Assembly: GCA_022494885.1 (NCBI GenBank)
Contig: JAGVSM010001217.1
Span: forward strand, 124,001 to 188,000
Direction of reading: 5' to 3'
Length of the DNA: 64,000 nucleotides
Source of the DNA: Micrasema longulum
Taxonomy: Eukaryota; Arthropoda; Insecta; Trichoptera; Brachycentridae
The position numbers and the translations under genes were made by a program. Under the pieces are notes generated by a model. It was given only the letters and a program-made list of their open reading frames with translations. It ran no database searches and was not told the origin of the DNA. The stretch's first letter is position 1. The number at the start of each line of letters is the position of its first letter. This document shows, in pieces, positions 11,941 through 23,489 of this stretch.

Positions 11941-12289
11941 AAAATTGTGTAAAGCTTTATCCTTTACATAATATAAGTAATATGGTGAGTAGGGTACATT
12001 AATAAATTGTAAACTGTAATTTTACATTAAATATTTATTAATTTCGAATATATGAGAACAGGACGAGTAAATTAATAATTATTTTTTCTTCGTTGGAACT
12101 AAAGATATAATAATATACAGATGAAATATATTTAAAACTCAAAAACGACAATTCGTGGGTTACGATATTATACGTAGGAGGTGTCGGTATGTAGATAAAA
12201 GGTACTATCGACATTATAATATATTTTGTGCACGATCCACTTACCAAAAGATTGGCTGCTACTTGTCTTACATTTTCTTTTGTGGTCAT

Positions 12290-12480
12290 TACAATTTAAC
12301 GTAGTTATGCAGAAAGCAGGCAGTCCACGATTTTGAAAAATTTAGAAATTGTTGTTATCAGGTACAGTATCTGCTAAAAACAAACAGGCTGCTGTCATAC
12401 AAAAAACTGTAATAATCAACTTCTGAAAATAGTGTTGGTCACAAAAACAACATTTAATTATTTGCTAAAAACACCCACAG
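12290..12480 (-). repeat. Repeat family P copy
   Basis: CAATTTAACGTAGTTATGCA and GAAAGCAGGCAGTCCACGAT are the complement of the family P end; ATCTGCTAAAAACAAACAGG lies inside. Confidence 0.45.
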
Positions 12481-12579
12481 CACTAGAAAAATCTTACGGT
12501 ATTGATGCTGATGAGAAAATTAATGCCTCCAGAAATCTAGTTCTCTTAAATAAATTAAAGTTTATTAAAAACATTACAA

Positions 12580-12960
12580 TAACAACAACAAACCATAACG
12601 CCGTTTCCCCGTAGGGGTAGGCAGAGAGAAAAGAACGCTATTTCACTCTGTCTTTGCATACTGACATCGTTTCCTCTACATTCACTCATCTTCTCATGCA
12701 AGCACGCCGATTTGATCGTTCCATATATTTCTTGGTCTTCTTCGTTTTCTGCATCCATCAACATTTGCATCGTAGATCCTTTTAGCTGTTCTTTCGCTGT
12801 CCATTCGCTCTACTTGTCCAAACCAACGCACCACCCCTTTCTTGATTCTGTCGATAATGCAAGTCTCAGCCTTACACAGTTCACGAATCTTGAAATTTGT
12901 GCACCTATCATACATCGTTTAAATCAAAAAAATCTACTCTTAGGTCAGCATTCGAATCGG
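12580..12960 (-). pseudogene. LINE ORF2 C-terminus and 3' end with GTT tail
   Basis: The minus strand reads RIKKGVVRWFGQVERMDSER, TAKRIYDANVDG and RPRNIWNDQIG (12694-12915). It then continues in other frames to ACCCCTACGGGGAAACGGCG and a GTT-repeat 3' end at about 12580. The same 3' end occurs at 23203. Confidence 0.8.
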
Positions 12961-13499
12961 AAAGAGGAAAACTTGTCGAAATCTGGCGCTCCCCAAACAC
13001 TTAATTCGGATATCGTGCTTTTGCCGTTGCCGGCCCCTCTGCTGGAACCGATTGCCTTCAAACTTACGAATCATCGACAGTCCCAGTTAGTTCAGTTTTC
13101 AACTAAAATTTCACTTCTTTAGATTATCGTACCCTCAATTTTTAATCAGAAAATATAATATGTGACTTTTCTTTTGTCAGAATGTAAGTTTAAGTATACA
13201 ATTGGAAAGCGCCGTTGAGGTGATTTTTCACAAAAATGGCGCTTTATAAATCAGCCAAATATTAATTAAAATTATTAATCGGTTTACCACACATTCGCCT
13301 GAGGGATGGCAACTAACTGTTTTTAGCAAAATGAATATTTTATATTGTTTGGTAAGCCAGACTTTGAAAAATCATTAAGACTCCTTGAACAAAATATTCA
13401 TTTATTTTTTAAGTTATTATAACAAATGAATTAAGTGATTATTCTTTGCATTTATAAATGTGAAATAATATTTTAAAATAAATATAAAAAAATTGTAGT

Positions 13500-13920
13500 T
13501 AACCACTAATTTTTTTATGTTTTTTTTCTTTCCACCGACCGGTTTCAAAGCAAACAAGCTTCTTTGTCAAGGTTTACGTAACTAATAAATTGATTCCTTT
13601 TTTTATCATGTTCACTAAATACTACACGTGGACCCAATAAATCAAGTCGTCTTTTCCTTACACGGGTGGTAATTTGATATCACTATTTTCGAAGTTAGAC
13701 AGGAGAGTCATTAATTATTGTTTTCTGATTCTGAATCGCTTTTTTAATTTCTAAGATTTCTAAGTTGTCTAATTTTAATATTTTCTTTTCAACATGAAGT
13801 ACTTTTAATCCAGTGTCTTTATTAAAGTTATGATTATTTTCTATCAGATGATTTGCTAATTCAGAAAAATTATTATTATTCAAGCATCTGAAGTGTTCTT
13901 TTACTCTAATATTATTGTTG
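13500..13920 (-). pseudogene. Penelope-like element, GIY-YIG endonuclease C-terminal part
   Basis: The minus strand reads NIRVKEHFRCLNNNNFSELA, NHLIENNHNFNKDTGLKVLH and LEILEIKKAIQNQKTIIND. This is the KEH and NHL-x-NNH portion of Penelope-type GIY-YIG endonucleases. The GIY and YIG motifs themselves are lost beyond 13920. Downstream is GAAACCGGTCGGTGG, a terminal block also seen in similar form at 45825. Confidence 0.75.
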
Positions 13921-13999
13921 TTTTATTTATTTTATTATGATGAATAACCACAAAGTTAGTGCTTCAAATATAAACTTTATGTGTACACAATATTTTGAG

Positions 14000-14405
14000 T
14001 TTGTCCAAATTTTTGGAGACAATTTATGCGGATGAGATTCATCTAATTGAATTATTTCACATACATACTTACCATACCCAAAATATTGTTGGTAAATTCA
14101 CCTGGTCCATGAAGAAGTATAGAAATTGAAAAATTAATATTTTCAGGCGTTGCCTAGTATGTAGGTGAAATAATTCAATTAGATGAATCTCACCCGCATT
14201 AATAAAGGTTTCAGCTCTTTAACTTCACAAACATCACCAGAGGAAAGAATTGAATGAATATAGATGTTCAAATACGGGCAGAATGGTGAATGTTACACAG
14301 TGTGTAAAGTGGCCACTTAAACCAGCCTTTGACAGGTCATGAGCCCTGTGGATGCCTAGACTTCTATATTACCTTCCCTTAAATGTTCTTCATCTCTGTC
14401 GTAAT
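14000..14405 (+). repeat. Family R, near full copy
   Basis: It runs from TTGAGTTTGTCCAAATTTTT through CAGGCGTTGCCTAGTATG, GATGAATCTCACCCGCATTA, CACAGTGTGTAAAGTGGCCA and GATGCCTAGACTTCTATATT. Internally, GATGAGATTCATCTAATTGA (14031) and TCAATTAGATGAATCTCACC (14172) form an inverted pair. Confidence 0.65.
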
Positions 14406-14459
14406 ATGTTTATATGTAAAATAATATGTTCAATATATAATGTCACAACATACATCAGA

Positions 14460-14740
14460 GTTTTACAAGGGCTGGCCGATTTCTGCAAAATGCACATCTT
14501 AGGTTGTGCGGTCAGCCAGACTTTCAAAATCATTGAAACTAGTTAAATAATCATTAAATTCGTTTTTGTACTGCAAAAAACTGATATTTGCTTTATTTAT
14601 AATTTGTCAAAGTGAAAAATATTACAACTGTTGTGTAGATTTGATTATTCACTGTTTTCACAAAAGTGCTATTATCTCAATTTGACTTTTCTATGGCTGG
14701 CCGCTTCTGCATAACTACGTTTAATTGTGGTTATAAAAAG
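14460..14740 (+). repeat. Repeat family P
   Basis: GGCTGGCCGATTTCTGCAAA at one end and CTATGGCTGGCCGCTTCTGC, ATAACTACGTTTAATTG at the other. The last block also ends 8175-8205 (plus) and starts 12290-12330 (minus). Probably a mobile element of unknown class. Confidence 0.5.
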
Positions 14741-15038
14741 TTTATGGGGTCGTAATGTCAGTTGGCAATTATATTTTGGCATTATGTATACAATAAAAAA
14801 ACAATTATTAGGAATAACATTATGTTGCCGATGAGAGTAACACTATTAATTTCCTTTCCGATGTCCTTGGTGTGCGCAAATAGATCTTATAATTAACTTG
14901 ACGTATGTAAACTAATTGCTTATTTGTGGAAAATGTATGTAAAACCGTTTTTAAATTGGAATAAATATACACACATTTATTCTTTTTTAATATAAATTAG
15001 CAATTTTTACTGAGCTATTGAATTAACTGGCTCGCGGT

Positions 15039-15110
15039 GTAATGGTAAACACGTTTGTCCACCAAGCAAGAGGTCTCAAGTTCGATTATGATTTCGGCAT
15101 AGTTATAACT
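15039..15110 (+). repeat. tRNA-like SINE head leading into duplicated segment
   Basis: GGCTCGCGGTGTAATGGTAA resembles an A box and AAGTTCGATTATG a decayed B box. The body runs straight into the 569-bp duplicated block. Confidence 0.45.
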
Positions 15111-15629
15111 CAATTTTTGGAGTTACTATGGATTAATTTATGGGCTTTACTCATAAACTTGGCATAAAGTTACGCCAAGGCATAGTGGTAGAATAAAGAT
15201 GGAAATAACATCATTATTTTTTATTAAAAAAAAAAAAGAAATATTTGCGTTCTTATGATTTACCCAAATATTTCATTTTGAGGACCATTTTCAACGATTT
15301 GTAAATAACTCACTATTATAAAATGGAATCAAGTTGGGGTAAAAAGGGGTTCGAACCACGGAACTTTGGTCCGTGAGTCCGAGACACTAGCCACAGGACC
15401 ACAACCCGATTTATTATTGTATTCTACCACTATAATAAGGATGGTATTCTCACCCGTATTCTGCCACTATGCCAAGGCGTAACTTCATATTAAGTTGTGA
15501 ACAAGACCCGTTACATTCAGAACTGTTTCTTCACACTGCTCGAAGACAGGAGTAAACTTTTAACTAGGTAAATTCGGGAGAGTCAATTTCGTGTTTAGTT
15601 TAATCAGTGTAATTTTTCAATACTGTAAA
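15075..15629. repeat. Tandem duplication, copy 1 (contains SINE S1, minus)
   Basis: The segment from CTCAAGTTCGATTATG to CAGTGTAATTTTTCAATACT recurs 569 bp downstream with very few substitutions. It contains an S1-family SINE head on the minus strand (B-box complement GGGTTCGAACC near 15347). Outside the SINE, GCCAAGGCATAGTGGTAGAA and the complementary TTCTGCCACTATGCCAAGGC make it a partial foldback. Confidence 0.85.
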
Positions 15630-15643
15630 CTGTATACTGTAAA

Positions 15644-16145
15644 CTCAAGTTCGATTATGATTTCGGCATAGTAATAACTCAACTTTTGGAGTTACTATGG
15701 ATTAATTTATGGGCTTTACTCATAAACTTGGCATAAAGTTACGCCAAGGCATAGTGGTAGAATAAAGATGGAAATAACATCATTATTTTTTATTAAAAAA
15801 AAAAAAGAAATATTTGCGTTTTTATGATTTACCCAAATATTTCATTTTGAGGACCATTTTCAACGATTTGTACCACGGAACTTTGGTCCGTGAGTCCGAG
15901 ACACTAGCCACAGGACCACAACCCGATTTATTATTGTATTCTACCACTATAATAAGGATGGTATTCTCACCCGTATTCTGCCACTATGCCAAGGCGTAAC
16001 TTCATATTAAGTTGTGAACAAGACCCGTTACATTCAGAACTGTTTCTTCACACTGCTCGAAGACAGGAGTAAACTTTTAACTAGGTAAATTCGGGAGAGT
16101 CAATTTCGTGTTTAGTTTAATCAGTGTAATTTTTCAATACTGTAA
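15644..16145. repeat. Tandem duplication, copy 2, with about 52-bp deletion
   Basis: It repeats 15075-15629 almost identically, but about 52 bp covering the SINE B box is missing at 15872, so that TTTGTA joins CCACGG directly. The two copies are separated by a short AT-rich spacer containing TGTATACTGTAAA. Confidence 0.85.
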
Positions 16146-16439
16146 TTATTTTGTGATTGCATAACCGAACATTAATATATTTTCACTTCGATCGTACAAC
16201 CAATCAAGCGCGCGTTATTGTTTTTCTTTTTAATTATTACATTAAATAAATTAATATTATAATCATAAAAATACGTAAATCCTTTTATTACACTTATTCG
16301 AATTTTTATTATTATAATTAAAATGCAGTTCCACCAAAAAATGTCAGTAGAAAAACTCAATCCAAATTAATATTGTTAATAGGATTTTATTCAGGTCAAG
16401 AAACAATTAAATATCGGAGTGTAAAAAAACATTAAAATT

Positions 16440-16500
16440 AATATTTCACGTCCACCCTGCCAAGAATCGAACCTAGGACTTCAAGAATGGTACTCATCTA
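16440..16500 (-). repeat. tRNA-like SINE head fragment
   Basis: The plus strand CCAAGAATCGAACCTAGGAC is the complement of a GGTTCGATTCTTGG B box; the A box is not clear. Confidence 0.4.
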
Positions 16501-17494
16501 TACTTAATTTTCTAATTTTGGATTTTTATCTGAGAGCAGCAACCGTCGAACATACTCGTCTAAGGTTTTATTTTTATTTGACCCACAAAACAGCTATGTT
16601 ATGTTGTTCCTGGACTGGCTCCAAAAGCGCAAGACTGATCAATCTACCTTCAATTAACACCTGATCGAACTATGTTGCATTAAGTTAGCCGATGTAGTAC
16701 ACTATGCCTAATCTAATGGATGCAAAAAGGGAATAATTATGAATTTTATTCACTTGTAAATAATAAACTCAACAAAACTCTAGTTTAAATATTATTTTGT
16801 AACCGTTACACGTTTTTCCAAATATAAACATCCATATTTCTTTAATTCCTCCACCACTAAATTTTAGTGAATTAAGAGCAGTAGCTCAATCACAAATTAC
16901 TATCGACGTGCTCATAAGCGACGTGATAACAATTTCTCACCATGGATGTTTATCGTATTCACGATCGCAATGGAACATCCGTAAACACGAAATATTAAAT
17001 GCCGAAATATTAACGTTTCACTACGTATAATCCTGCTGCGCAATCACATATTTGAATTTTGCCCGTGTAAATATGGAAAATATTCCAAAACTGCTGTTTT
17101 GATTTATTTATTTATTATTAATCGTGCTATTTATTGCATTTAGCCGGTGGTTGGCAAGCCACATGTCAAGAAAAGCAGTTGCCATAGTAATTGTAATATA
17201 ATTTTCAATTTTTTAAATTGGATACTCGTTACTATTTTGCAAATACAATACTCGTATATTGTATTATTTCTTATAGTAAACGCCGATTTTTTGCCAGTAA
17301 AATGTATTTATTTACGAGGAAAACAAAAAACAAACCGATATGAGTGTTAACTTAGAGATTACACACGCTTTGACATATGACTGCGATAACTTAAGCATGT
17401 TCATTATTGTTCATTATGATCGTTCAAATGCTTAGCATGTCTTTAAGCACGTCGATAGTCATTTATGATTAAGCTACTGAAACCTTTATTGTTC

Positions 17495-17630
17495 TAAAGA
17501 GATTCATCTGATTGAATTATTTTACACACTAGGTAACGCCTAAATATTGTAATGAGTAAATAAAATAAAGGGGTGAAATCCGGTCTTTTGTCTGCAAACA
17601 TTGGGACAAACTGAATGTATTAAGGTACTC
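17495..17630. repeat. Family R rearranged fragment
   Basis: GAGATTCATCTGATTGAATT and CTAGGTAACGCCTAAATATT are minus-strand family R blocks. They are joined to GGGGTGAAATCCGGTCTTTT in the opposite orientation. Confidence 0.45.
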
Positions 17631-17769
17631 GTATAAAGTAAAACCTTTACTTTCCAAAAACGCTAGAAAAAAACATGAAATATGCATTTTCAAACAATGG
17701 AAAAAAAATGGAACTGTACGGAAAATGCCCGAAGCCATTCTGACTTTTTCATTCTCTTCTCAAAAATGA

Positions 17770-18660
17770 TCTCCATCTTAGTTGTATTCCTACACTTTAA
17801 TTGAAATTTATGAAGAACAATTAATTTCTTTTATATTTTCTTAATTATTTTTCGTACATGCATTTTAAAATACTAACGCGGAAATTTCATTTTTGTTCAT
17901 ATTTTGTGGGCATTCTATTGTTGATGGAAAATAATTTTCCTGCTTTTTAATTTCATTCAACCTTTTTATTTTTAAGAAATACCAACTTCGTAAAAAGTTA
18001 ACATTTTAAGGGTATTTAGATTCGTATTATTAAAAGTGCCGGCAGCAAAAAGCTGAATGATCTAAACTTTAACACTTCAACTTATTAACATTTTGATAAC
18101 TCAGTAAGCATCTCATATTCTTTTAATAAAAACAGTTTCAAAGCTCCGTAAAATGATTTCAATCATTTCGTATTTCGAAAAATCACAGTATTTTTTTCGT
18201 ATTTCTTAGCTTTTGACATTTACGGGCTTAAACATTCGGTGATTACACTCCATGGCTTATTAATTATTAATTTGTTCTTTCGTTTCCGGGCGGATAAAGA
18301 ATTTGGTAATGTATCCAAAATAAAATACTTCTAATGTATTTACCTCTACTTTTATTTTTTAAATAAACAAGAGTGTAAAATGTACAAAGTAAACCCTGAT
18401 TGATTTTTAATTACTTTATTTTTCTTGGTCTGTATAGAAATCCACTTTTTTTTTTTAAAGATATTTTTTTTATTTTAAATCTTATAAAAAGTATAAATTT
18501 AATCTTAATAGGGCACACATACACATATTTTTATGTGTGCCCTAATAATAACAATGTACATATATTTCATTTAAGACTCATTTAACACATATCTCTTCAC
18601 CTTCTGCTTTTATAAATTTGGTTTCCCTTTAAAAAGGTTTTTTTCCATTTCATTATATTT
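17770..18660. other. AT-rich intergenic DNA
   Basis: The only structure is a short perfect hairpin at 18510-18545 (TAGGGCACACATACACATAT and its complement) within T-rich sequence. Confidence 0.5.
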
Positions 18661-18680
18661 TTTAACAGCCTTATATAAAA

Positions 18681-18987
18681 TTGAATTTTGTGACGAATTT
18701 TGAAGTCTACGATGTATGCAAGAAAAGCGATTTGCTTATGAATGTTGATAAATCGAAAATTATGGTTTTTGAAAGGGATGAAAATATAACTAAATGTGAG
18801 ATGAACGGAGATATTCTGAATCAGGTAGGAGAAATTGTGTATCTGGGAAGTATGTTTACTAAGGATGGAAAGACCAAGAAAGATATTAGAAGAAGGGTGT
18901 GTGCCGGGAACAGGGTGAACGGTGCACTGAAATCTACTTTGGCAAACTAATGTTTATCGCAGGAGGCCAAACTAGCAGTTCACAAGG
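18681..18987 (+). pseudogene. LINE reverse transcriptase thumb fragment
   Basis: It reads LLMNVDKSKIMVFERDE, GEIVYLGSMFTKDG, DIRRRVCAGNRVNGAL and, after a stop, CLSQEAKLAVHK. This is the LNVxKTKVMVFERDE, YLGSLFTxDG, NAGNRVNGAL region immediately upstream of the C-terminus seen at 12.7 kb, so both probably belong to one LINE family. It is cut at about 18987. Confidence 0.8.
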
Positions 18988-19262
18988 TAAAATTGTAGTC
19001 AACATGGACATCATACGAGAATATCAGACAAATACCATAACCAACTTTCTAAAACAAGACAAGGACAATCAAGACTAATGAACCAGGGACAGAAATTAAA
19101 CAATTATACCAGACAAAACAAAAAAACAAAAGACTCAGACAAACTTTTCAAAAGATGTAAAAAGTATTATTTTGAACAACAAAGTATGAATGAAAAATGT
19201 TTTTTTTTTTTTTTTGTAAAATGAATGTCCGTGAGGGTTTATAAATAAATGTTCAAATTAAA
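18988..19262 (+). mobile_element. LINE 3' end (family shared with 52.4 kb)
   Basis: GTAGTCAACATGGACATCAT, CAAGACAAGGACAATCAAGA and TTTTCAAAAGATGTAAAAAG recur in reverse at 52390-52660. It abuts the unrelated LINE piece at 18681, so this is a junction of two insertions. Confidence 0.75.
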
Positions 19263-19988
19263 AAAAATAATATATATTTATAAAAAATAAAAACAACAAT
19301 TTTTTGACATAAAATAACTAATTAAGTTTTAATAAATTATGCAAAAGATATAAATATTAAATGTGACGAAAATTGAAAAAAATAGGAAATTCAAGTGAGA
19401 AAAGAATAATTGGTAACGTTTTCCATGGAGGTTATCGTCGGTAATAAATTAAAACAAATAAAAATAACGAATGCACACTTCGAACCATCCACGCACACAC
19501 ACATGAACGCAAATATTTATTTATTTATTTATTTTGTTCATTAACGCCCAAAAGGCATTTACAAAAAATAAAAATGAAATACATGCTAACATACTAAATA
19601 ATAAACAGAATATACGGAAAAAAATTGTGAAATTAGTTAAAAAGGATATGATAAAAAGTTTTACAAAGTAAAAAAAAAAAAAAAACAATAATAACAAAGG
19701 TATGCAAGAAAAAACAGTTAGCATATAAACAAAAAATGCAAAGATATAAGCTTATGAAATAAATTCTGTAAAGCAAACAATAAATAAAGTGTTACAGTAA
19801 GCAAGAAAGACATTTTTAAGTTAAGTTTATTAACAAGCAAGCATATATTATCACGAAAAAATAAGAAATAAAAATATTTATCTATGAAATGCGTATTTGC
19901 CAATACTACAATGTAATTTGATATAATTGTAAAAAAATAAAAAACAAGTATAAGGTAATAAAAATAAACAAATAAGTATTTTTTTTAT

Positions 19989-20633
19989 TTATGAAATTGA
20001 ATTGTCAATAATAGTTTGACGAGCAGCTACAAATAAACTTGATATTGTGGACTTATAAGATGGTAAAGAATTGGACAGAATGTCTGCAGCCGTTCCATAA
20101 GTGTTACCTAACCTATGCAGTCTCGGTATCAATGAGTTGTTTTGTTGGTTGGAAGAAGTACTGGAGCAATGAAACAATAAAGTACTCCTAGTGTTGACAG
20201 CAGGTACTCTAAAATTAATCAATTCAAGTATTTTTGGTGCGTCAAGAAGAGAGTTTACAATTTTATACAGTACAATGAGATCATTAATAGTTCTTCTTTC
20301 AGAAAGTATTGTTAGGTTAAGCAGAGTTAATAAATAGTCATAATCCAAATTTTGTATTGGAATGTTTAGTTTGTAGTTTATATATCGTAGAAATTTATGT
20401 TGAATGTTTTCTATATTATAAACATGAACATTATAGCAGGGTGACCATATTGATGAATTAAAATCTAAATTACTACTTACAAGAGAACAGTATAATATTT
20501 TCAATGATCGGATGGAATTTTTTGTATTTCTCAAAATAAAGCCCAAAATTTTTAATGTCTTGCTTGAAATTTCATTGACATGATATACAAAAGACAATTT
20601 TTCATCAAAAAATACCCCGAGATCCTTTATCAC
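19989..20633 (-). pseudogene. LINE reverse transcriptase C-terminal segment
   Basis: A 214-residue open frame covers the region after the catalytic palm of the Jockey-like element. Typical blocks are DLGVFFDEKLSFVYHVNEIS, SLKILYCSLVSSNL, IENIQHKFLRYI and SERRTINDLIVLYKIVNSL. It ends in TTCATAAATAAAAAA, where the 3' UTR begins. Confidence 0.8.
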
Positions 20634-20830
20634 TGATTCTGTAGAAAGATTGACACCGCCAATACTGTAACAAAAATGCGCGGTTTTTTATTCGATGAAA
20701 ACGAATGATCTGACATTTTTTAGTGTTTAAGTTCATTTTATTTTCTTTACACCACTCATCTAGAGAATCGAGGTTCTGTTGAACGGAAAAACAATCTTCA
20801 AAGGTCTTTATCACCTTATATATTTTAAGG

Positions 20831-21241
20831 TCATCCGCTAAAAAGTAAAAACATGACGTCATTGAAAAATTTTGTAATATCGTTGATAAAAAGTAAAAAA
20901 AGCACCGGACCCAAATGAGAACCTTGAGGTACACCACTGGTAGCCTTAAAAGAATAAGAGGAAAAAGACCTTACTTCAACAATTAATTGTCTATCGTTCA
21001 AGTAACTAGTTAACCAGTTTACAAATTTACCTCCAAAACCCATTTTACATAATTTAGCTAATAGTAATTTATGACAGACCTTGTCAAAAGCTTTACAAAA
21101 GTCAGTGTATGTGGAATCAATTTGTAATTTCTTACCTAGTGATTCACTTTTATAATTTTGATAAATAAGGAGGTTAGTAAGATTAGATCTGTTAGATGTA
21201 AAACCATGTTGCTGTGGTACAATAATACTCTTTATTTGCAC
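20831..21241 (-). pseudogene. LINE reverse transcriptase palm segment
   Basis: A 136-residue frame with fingers/palm motifs QQHGFTSNRSN, YTDFCKAFDKVCHKLLL, YLNDRQ and SGVPQGSHLGPVLFLLFIND. The YADD-equivalent reads LADD and lies in the next frame, so a frameshift separates the catalytic aspartates. Confidence 0.8.
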
Positions 21242-22619
21242 CGATATTTTATCAAGAACAATACTTTCAAATAACTTCGGTATTGTAGACAGGATACAGA
21301 TTGGTCTGTAGTTTGTAATGTCATTCTTATCGCCCTTTTTAAATATTGAGATAAGATAGCTAGATTTCCATTTATATGGAAAACCTGAGCTTAAAGAAGT
21401 GTTAAAAACATTTTTTAAAGTTCAGCTATTATAGGTAAAGAAGATTTTAAAAACAGTGGTGGGATATTATCGGGACCAGCAGATTTACTAACGTCTAGGG
21501 CTTTTATTTTATTTATGACATCATGAAGAGTAATTTGGCAACTAAAAATATCCAAGACGCTATCTAAGGCCATAGAAGGAATGTCGTTATCGGTTATTAC
21601 ATCGTCAAAAACACTTTAAAAATAATCTGCAAATAAGTCAGCAACTTTATGTGGGTCATCTGCTCTAATGTTCAAAAACATTGAACTGGGGATACTAGAT
21701 TCACCTTCTTTAAGAGAATTAGTAAAATTCCAGAATGTTTTAGGATTACTAGTGACGAAAAATTCTTTTTTATTAATATAAGGTTCATATCATGCCCTAG
21801 ATAACTTTTTACATTCGGCACGTGACTTTTTGAATTCCAAGTAATGTGCAAGAGAGTTTGTTTCTTTAAAGCGTTTGTTGATACTTTTTTTATTATGTAC
21901 AGCAACAATGGCATCTTTACTAAATCATATTGAAAAAGTAGAAGTTTTGGCAATGCGTAATGGAACATACTTATTAATAATATTATTTAAATTCGAGTAA
22001 AAAGTTTCTAGCGTATCTTCTATGTCATTTTGATTTGTAAAAAACCAGTCAATTTCCCTGAGTGATTTTACAATTTTTGCTTAGTCCGTCCATATAAAAC
22101 ATACACAAACATATACATTACATGCGGCACATATACATAGCATAAACCACTCAAGATGCACATTCAGCAACTATTCCAAATAATCGACCCCATGAAGAAA
22201 ATTTTGTGTTTAAATGCAACGTACATAAAAGTCTACATCAATACTGAGTCCATTATAATTTCTACAGGTAAGTCTTATGAATGAACTCGAGGTTTAATTG
22301 TTTTTACCAGGTATATAAAAAAGGAAATTTAATCTGGAGCAAAGAGGACAACGGAAACCAATATTTTGTAAAAGATACGGCAAATCAACTATATTATTTA
22401 GAATTTTGAAAAGAAAAATTAGATAACGTGTAAGGTGCCTTTTTTGTAGTGATTCTTTTTTTAAATATTTCAAAGGTGTGTAGGTGAATAAGCTAACCTA
22501 ACCTTACCTAACCTAACCTCTTTCTAAGTACTCGATCATTTAGGACTCATGTTAAGGCCCAAGCATTCAGTATTGTATCGTCTGAAAAAATAAATATTAT
22601 TTTTCGTAATTAAAACTAG

Positions 22620-23005
22620 TTGCAATGGTTGACAGGAGATGGACCTATCAGTTGGCGAAACAAAAAAGGTTGTGTTATTTCAGTAATTTCCTTCGCGGAC
22701 ACGAAGCCGAATAAGATCCTGTGGGGACCAGAGAGTTGTTGTCTATGGCCACAGTGCCCAATGGACCTATATAAGGGCGCGTAACACGTCACTCGCCCTT
22801 CTCTGTCTTCACCAGTATTCAAATTCACTCTAAAATATTATTCCTGTAATCTTTGTATTTTCATGTGTAATAAACAAAAAATTGTAAGTAACTTAAATTA
22901 TTTTATTTATTTATTCCATTAGGTTAAATCCATTCAATCATAATATTTTTTACATGAACTAACAAATAGCTACTACCAAGTAGAGTTTAATAATAAATCT
23001 CTACA
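22620..23005 (+). mobile_element. Solo-LTR-like sequence with TATA box and poly(A) signal
   Basis: CTATATAAGGGCGC (22767-22780), then AATAAA (22869-22874) and an end in CTCTACA, followed by the primer-site-like TGGTGACCCCGACGT. The 5' boundary is not clear. Nothing downstream reads as gag or pol, so only an LTR and a scrap of leader remain. Confidence 0.55.
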
Positions 23006-23008
23006 AAA

Positions 23009-23023
23009 TGGTGACCCCGACGT
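23009..23023 (+). other. Retrotransposon primer-binding-site-like motif
   Basis: TGGTGACCCCGACGT has the form of the tRNA primer site just inside insect LTR elements. A related GTGAGACCCCGACAGG lies at about 30549. Confidence 0.5.
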
Positions 23024-23202
23024 AATTATTTCACTTATTCTATGGTTTCATTAAAGTTTTCGGTTGTAAAAAGTGATTTACAAAATAGTTCATAATAAGC
23101 TAACTGAATCTTAAACAAGATTTTTTGCCTTATTGGCTTTTCTCATTATCCCTCCCCTTTTCATAGTACAGCGTAGATTTTTAGTAAATTTTCGTTTCTA
23201 TA

Positions 23203-23458
23203 ACAACAACAACAACAAACCATAACGCCGTTTCCCCGTAGGGGTAGGCAGAGAGGATAGAACGCCAAAACACTCTATCTTGGCATACAGACCTCGCTTC
23301 CCCTACATTCATACATCTTCTTATGCACGCACGCCGATTATTCCTACTTTTGACATGTCCATCTTCAAGTATTTGATGGACTTGATCATGTCATGTCTTT
23401 CCAGGTCTTTCTCGTTTTCTGCATCCATCAACATTTGCATCGTAGATCCTTTTAGATA
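23203..23458 (-). mobile_element. LINE 3' end with GTT tail, second copy
   Basis: AACAACAACAAACCATAACG, CCGTTTCCCCGTAGGGGTAG and TTCTGCATCCATCAACATTT match the 12.6-kb copy almost base for base. The coding part is short and degraded. Confidence 0.8.
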
Positions 23459-23489
23459 AAAAAATGTATATATGTTATTATATTTGGAA

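Larger units (their letters stand above)
19505..22095 (-). mobile_element. 5'-truncated Jockey-like LINE with 3' UTR
   Basis: The minus strand encodes an ordered reverse transcriptase broken by frameshifts. From 21360 down come NYRPICILSTIPK, then QQHGFTSNRSN, DFCKAFDKV and SGVPQGSHLGPVLFLLFIND (20831-21241), LADDLKIYKVI (about 20830) and a C-terminal thumb region with DLGVFFDEKLSF and SSIWSPCYNVHV (19989-20633). A 3' UTR of about 480 bp follows and ends in a TTTA/AAAT repeat at about 19510. The endonuclease domain is missing, so the copy is 5'-truncated near 22095. It is dead: three frames are needed to read it. Confidence 0.85.

Noticed and set aside
21672..21968. 98-residue minus-strand open frame
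   Set aside because: It lies within the LINE but in the wrong frame relative to the RT motifs; it is a shadow of the damaged connector region.
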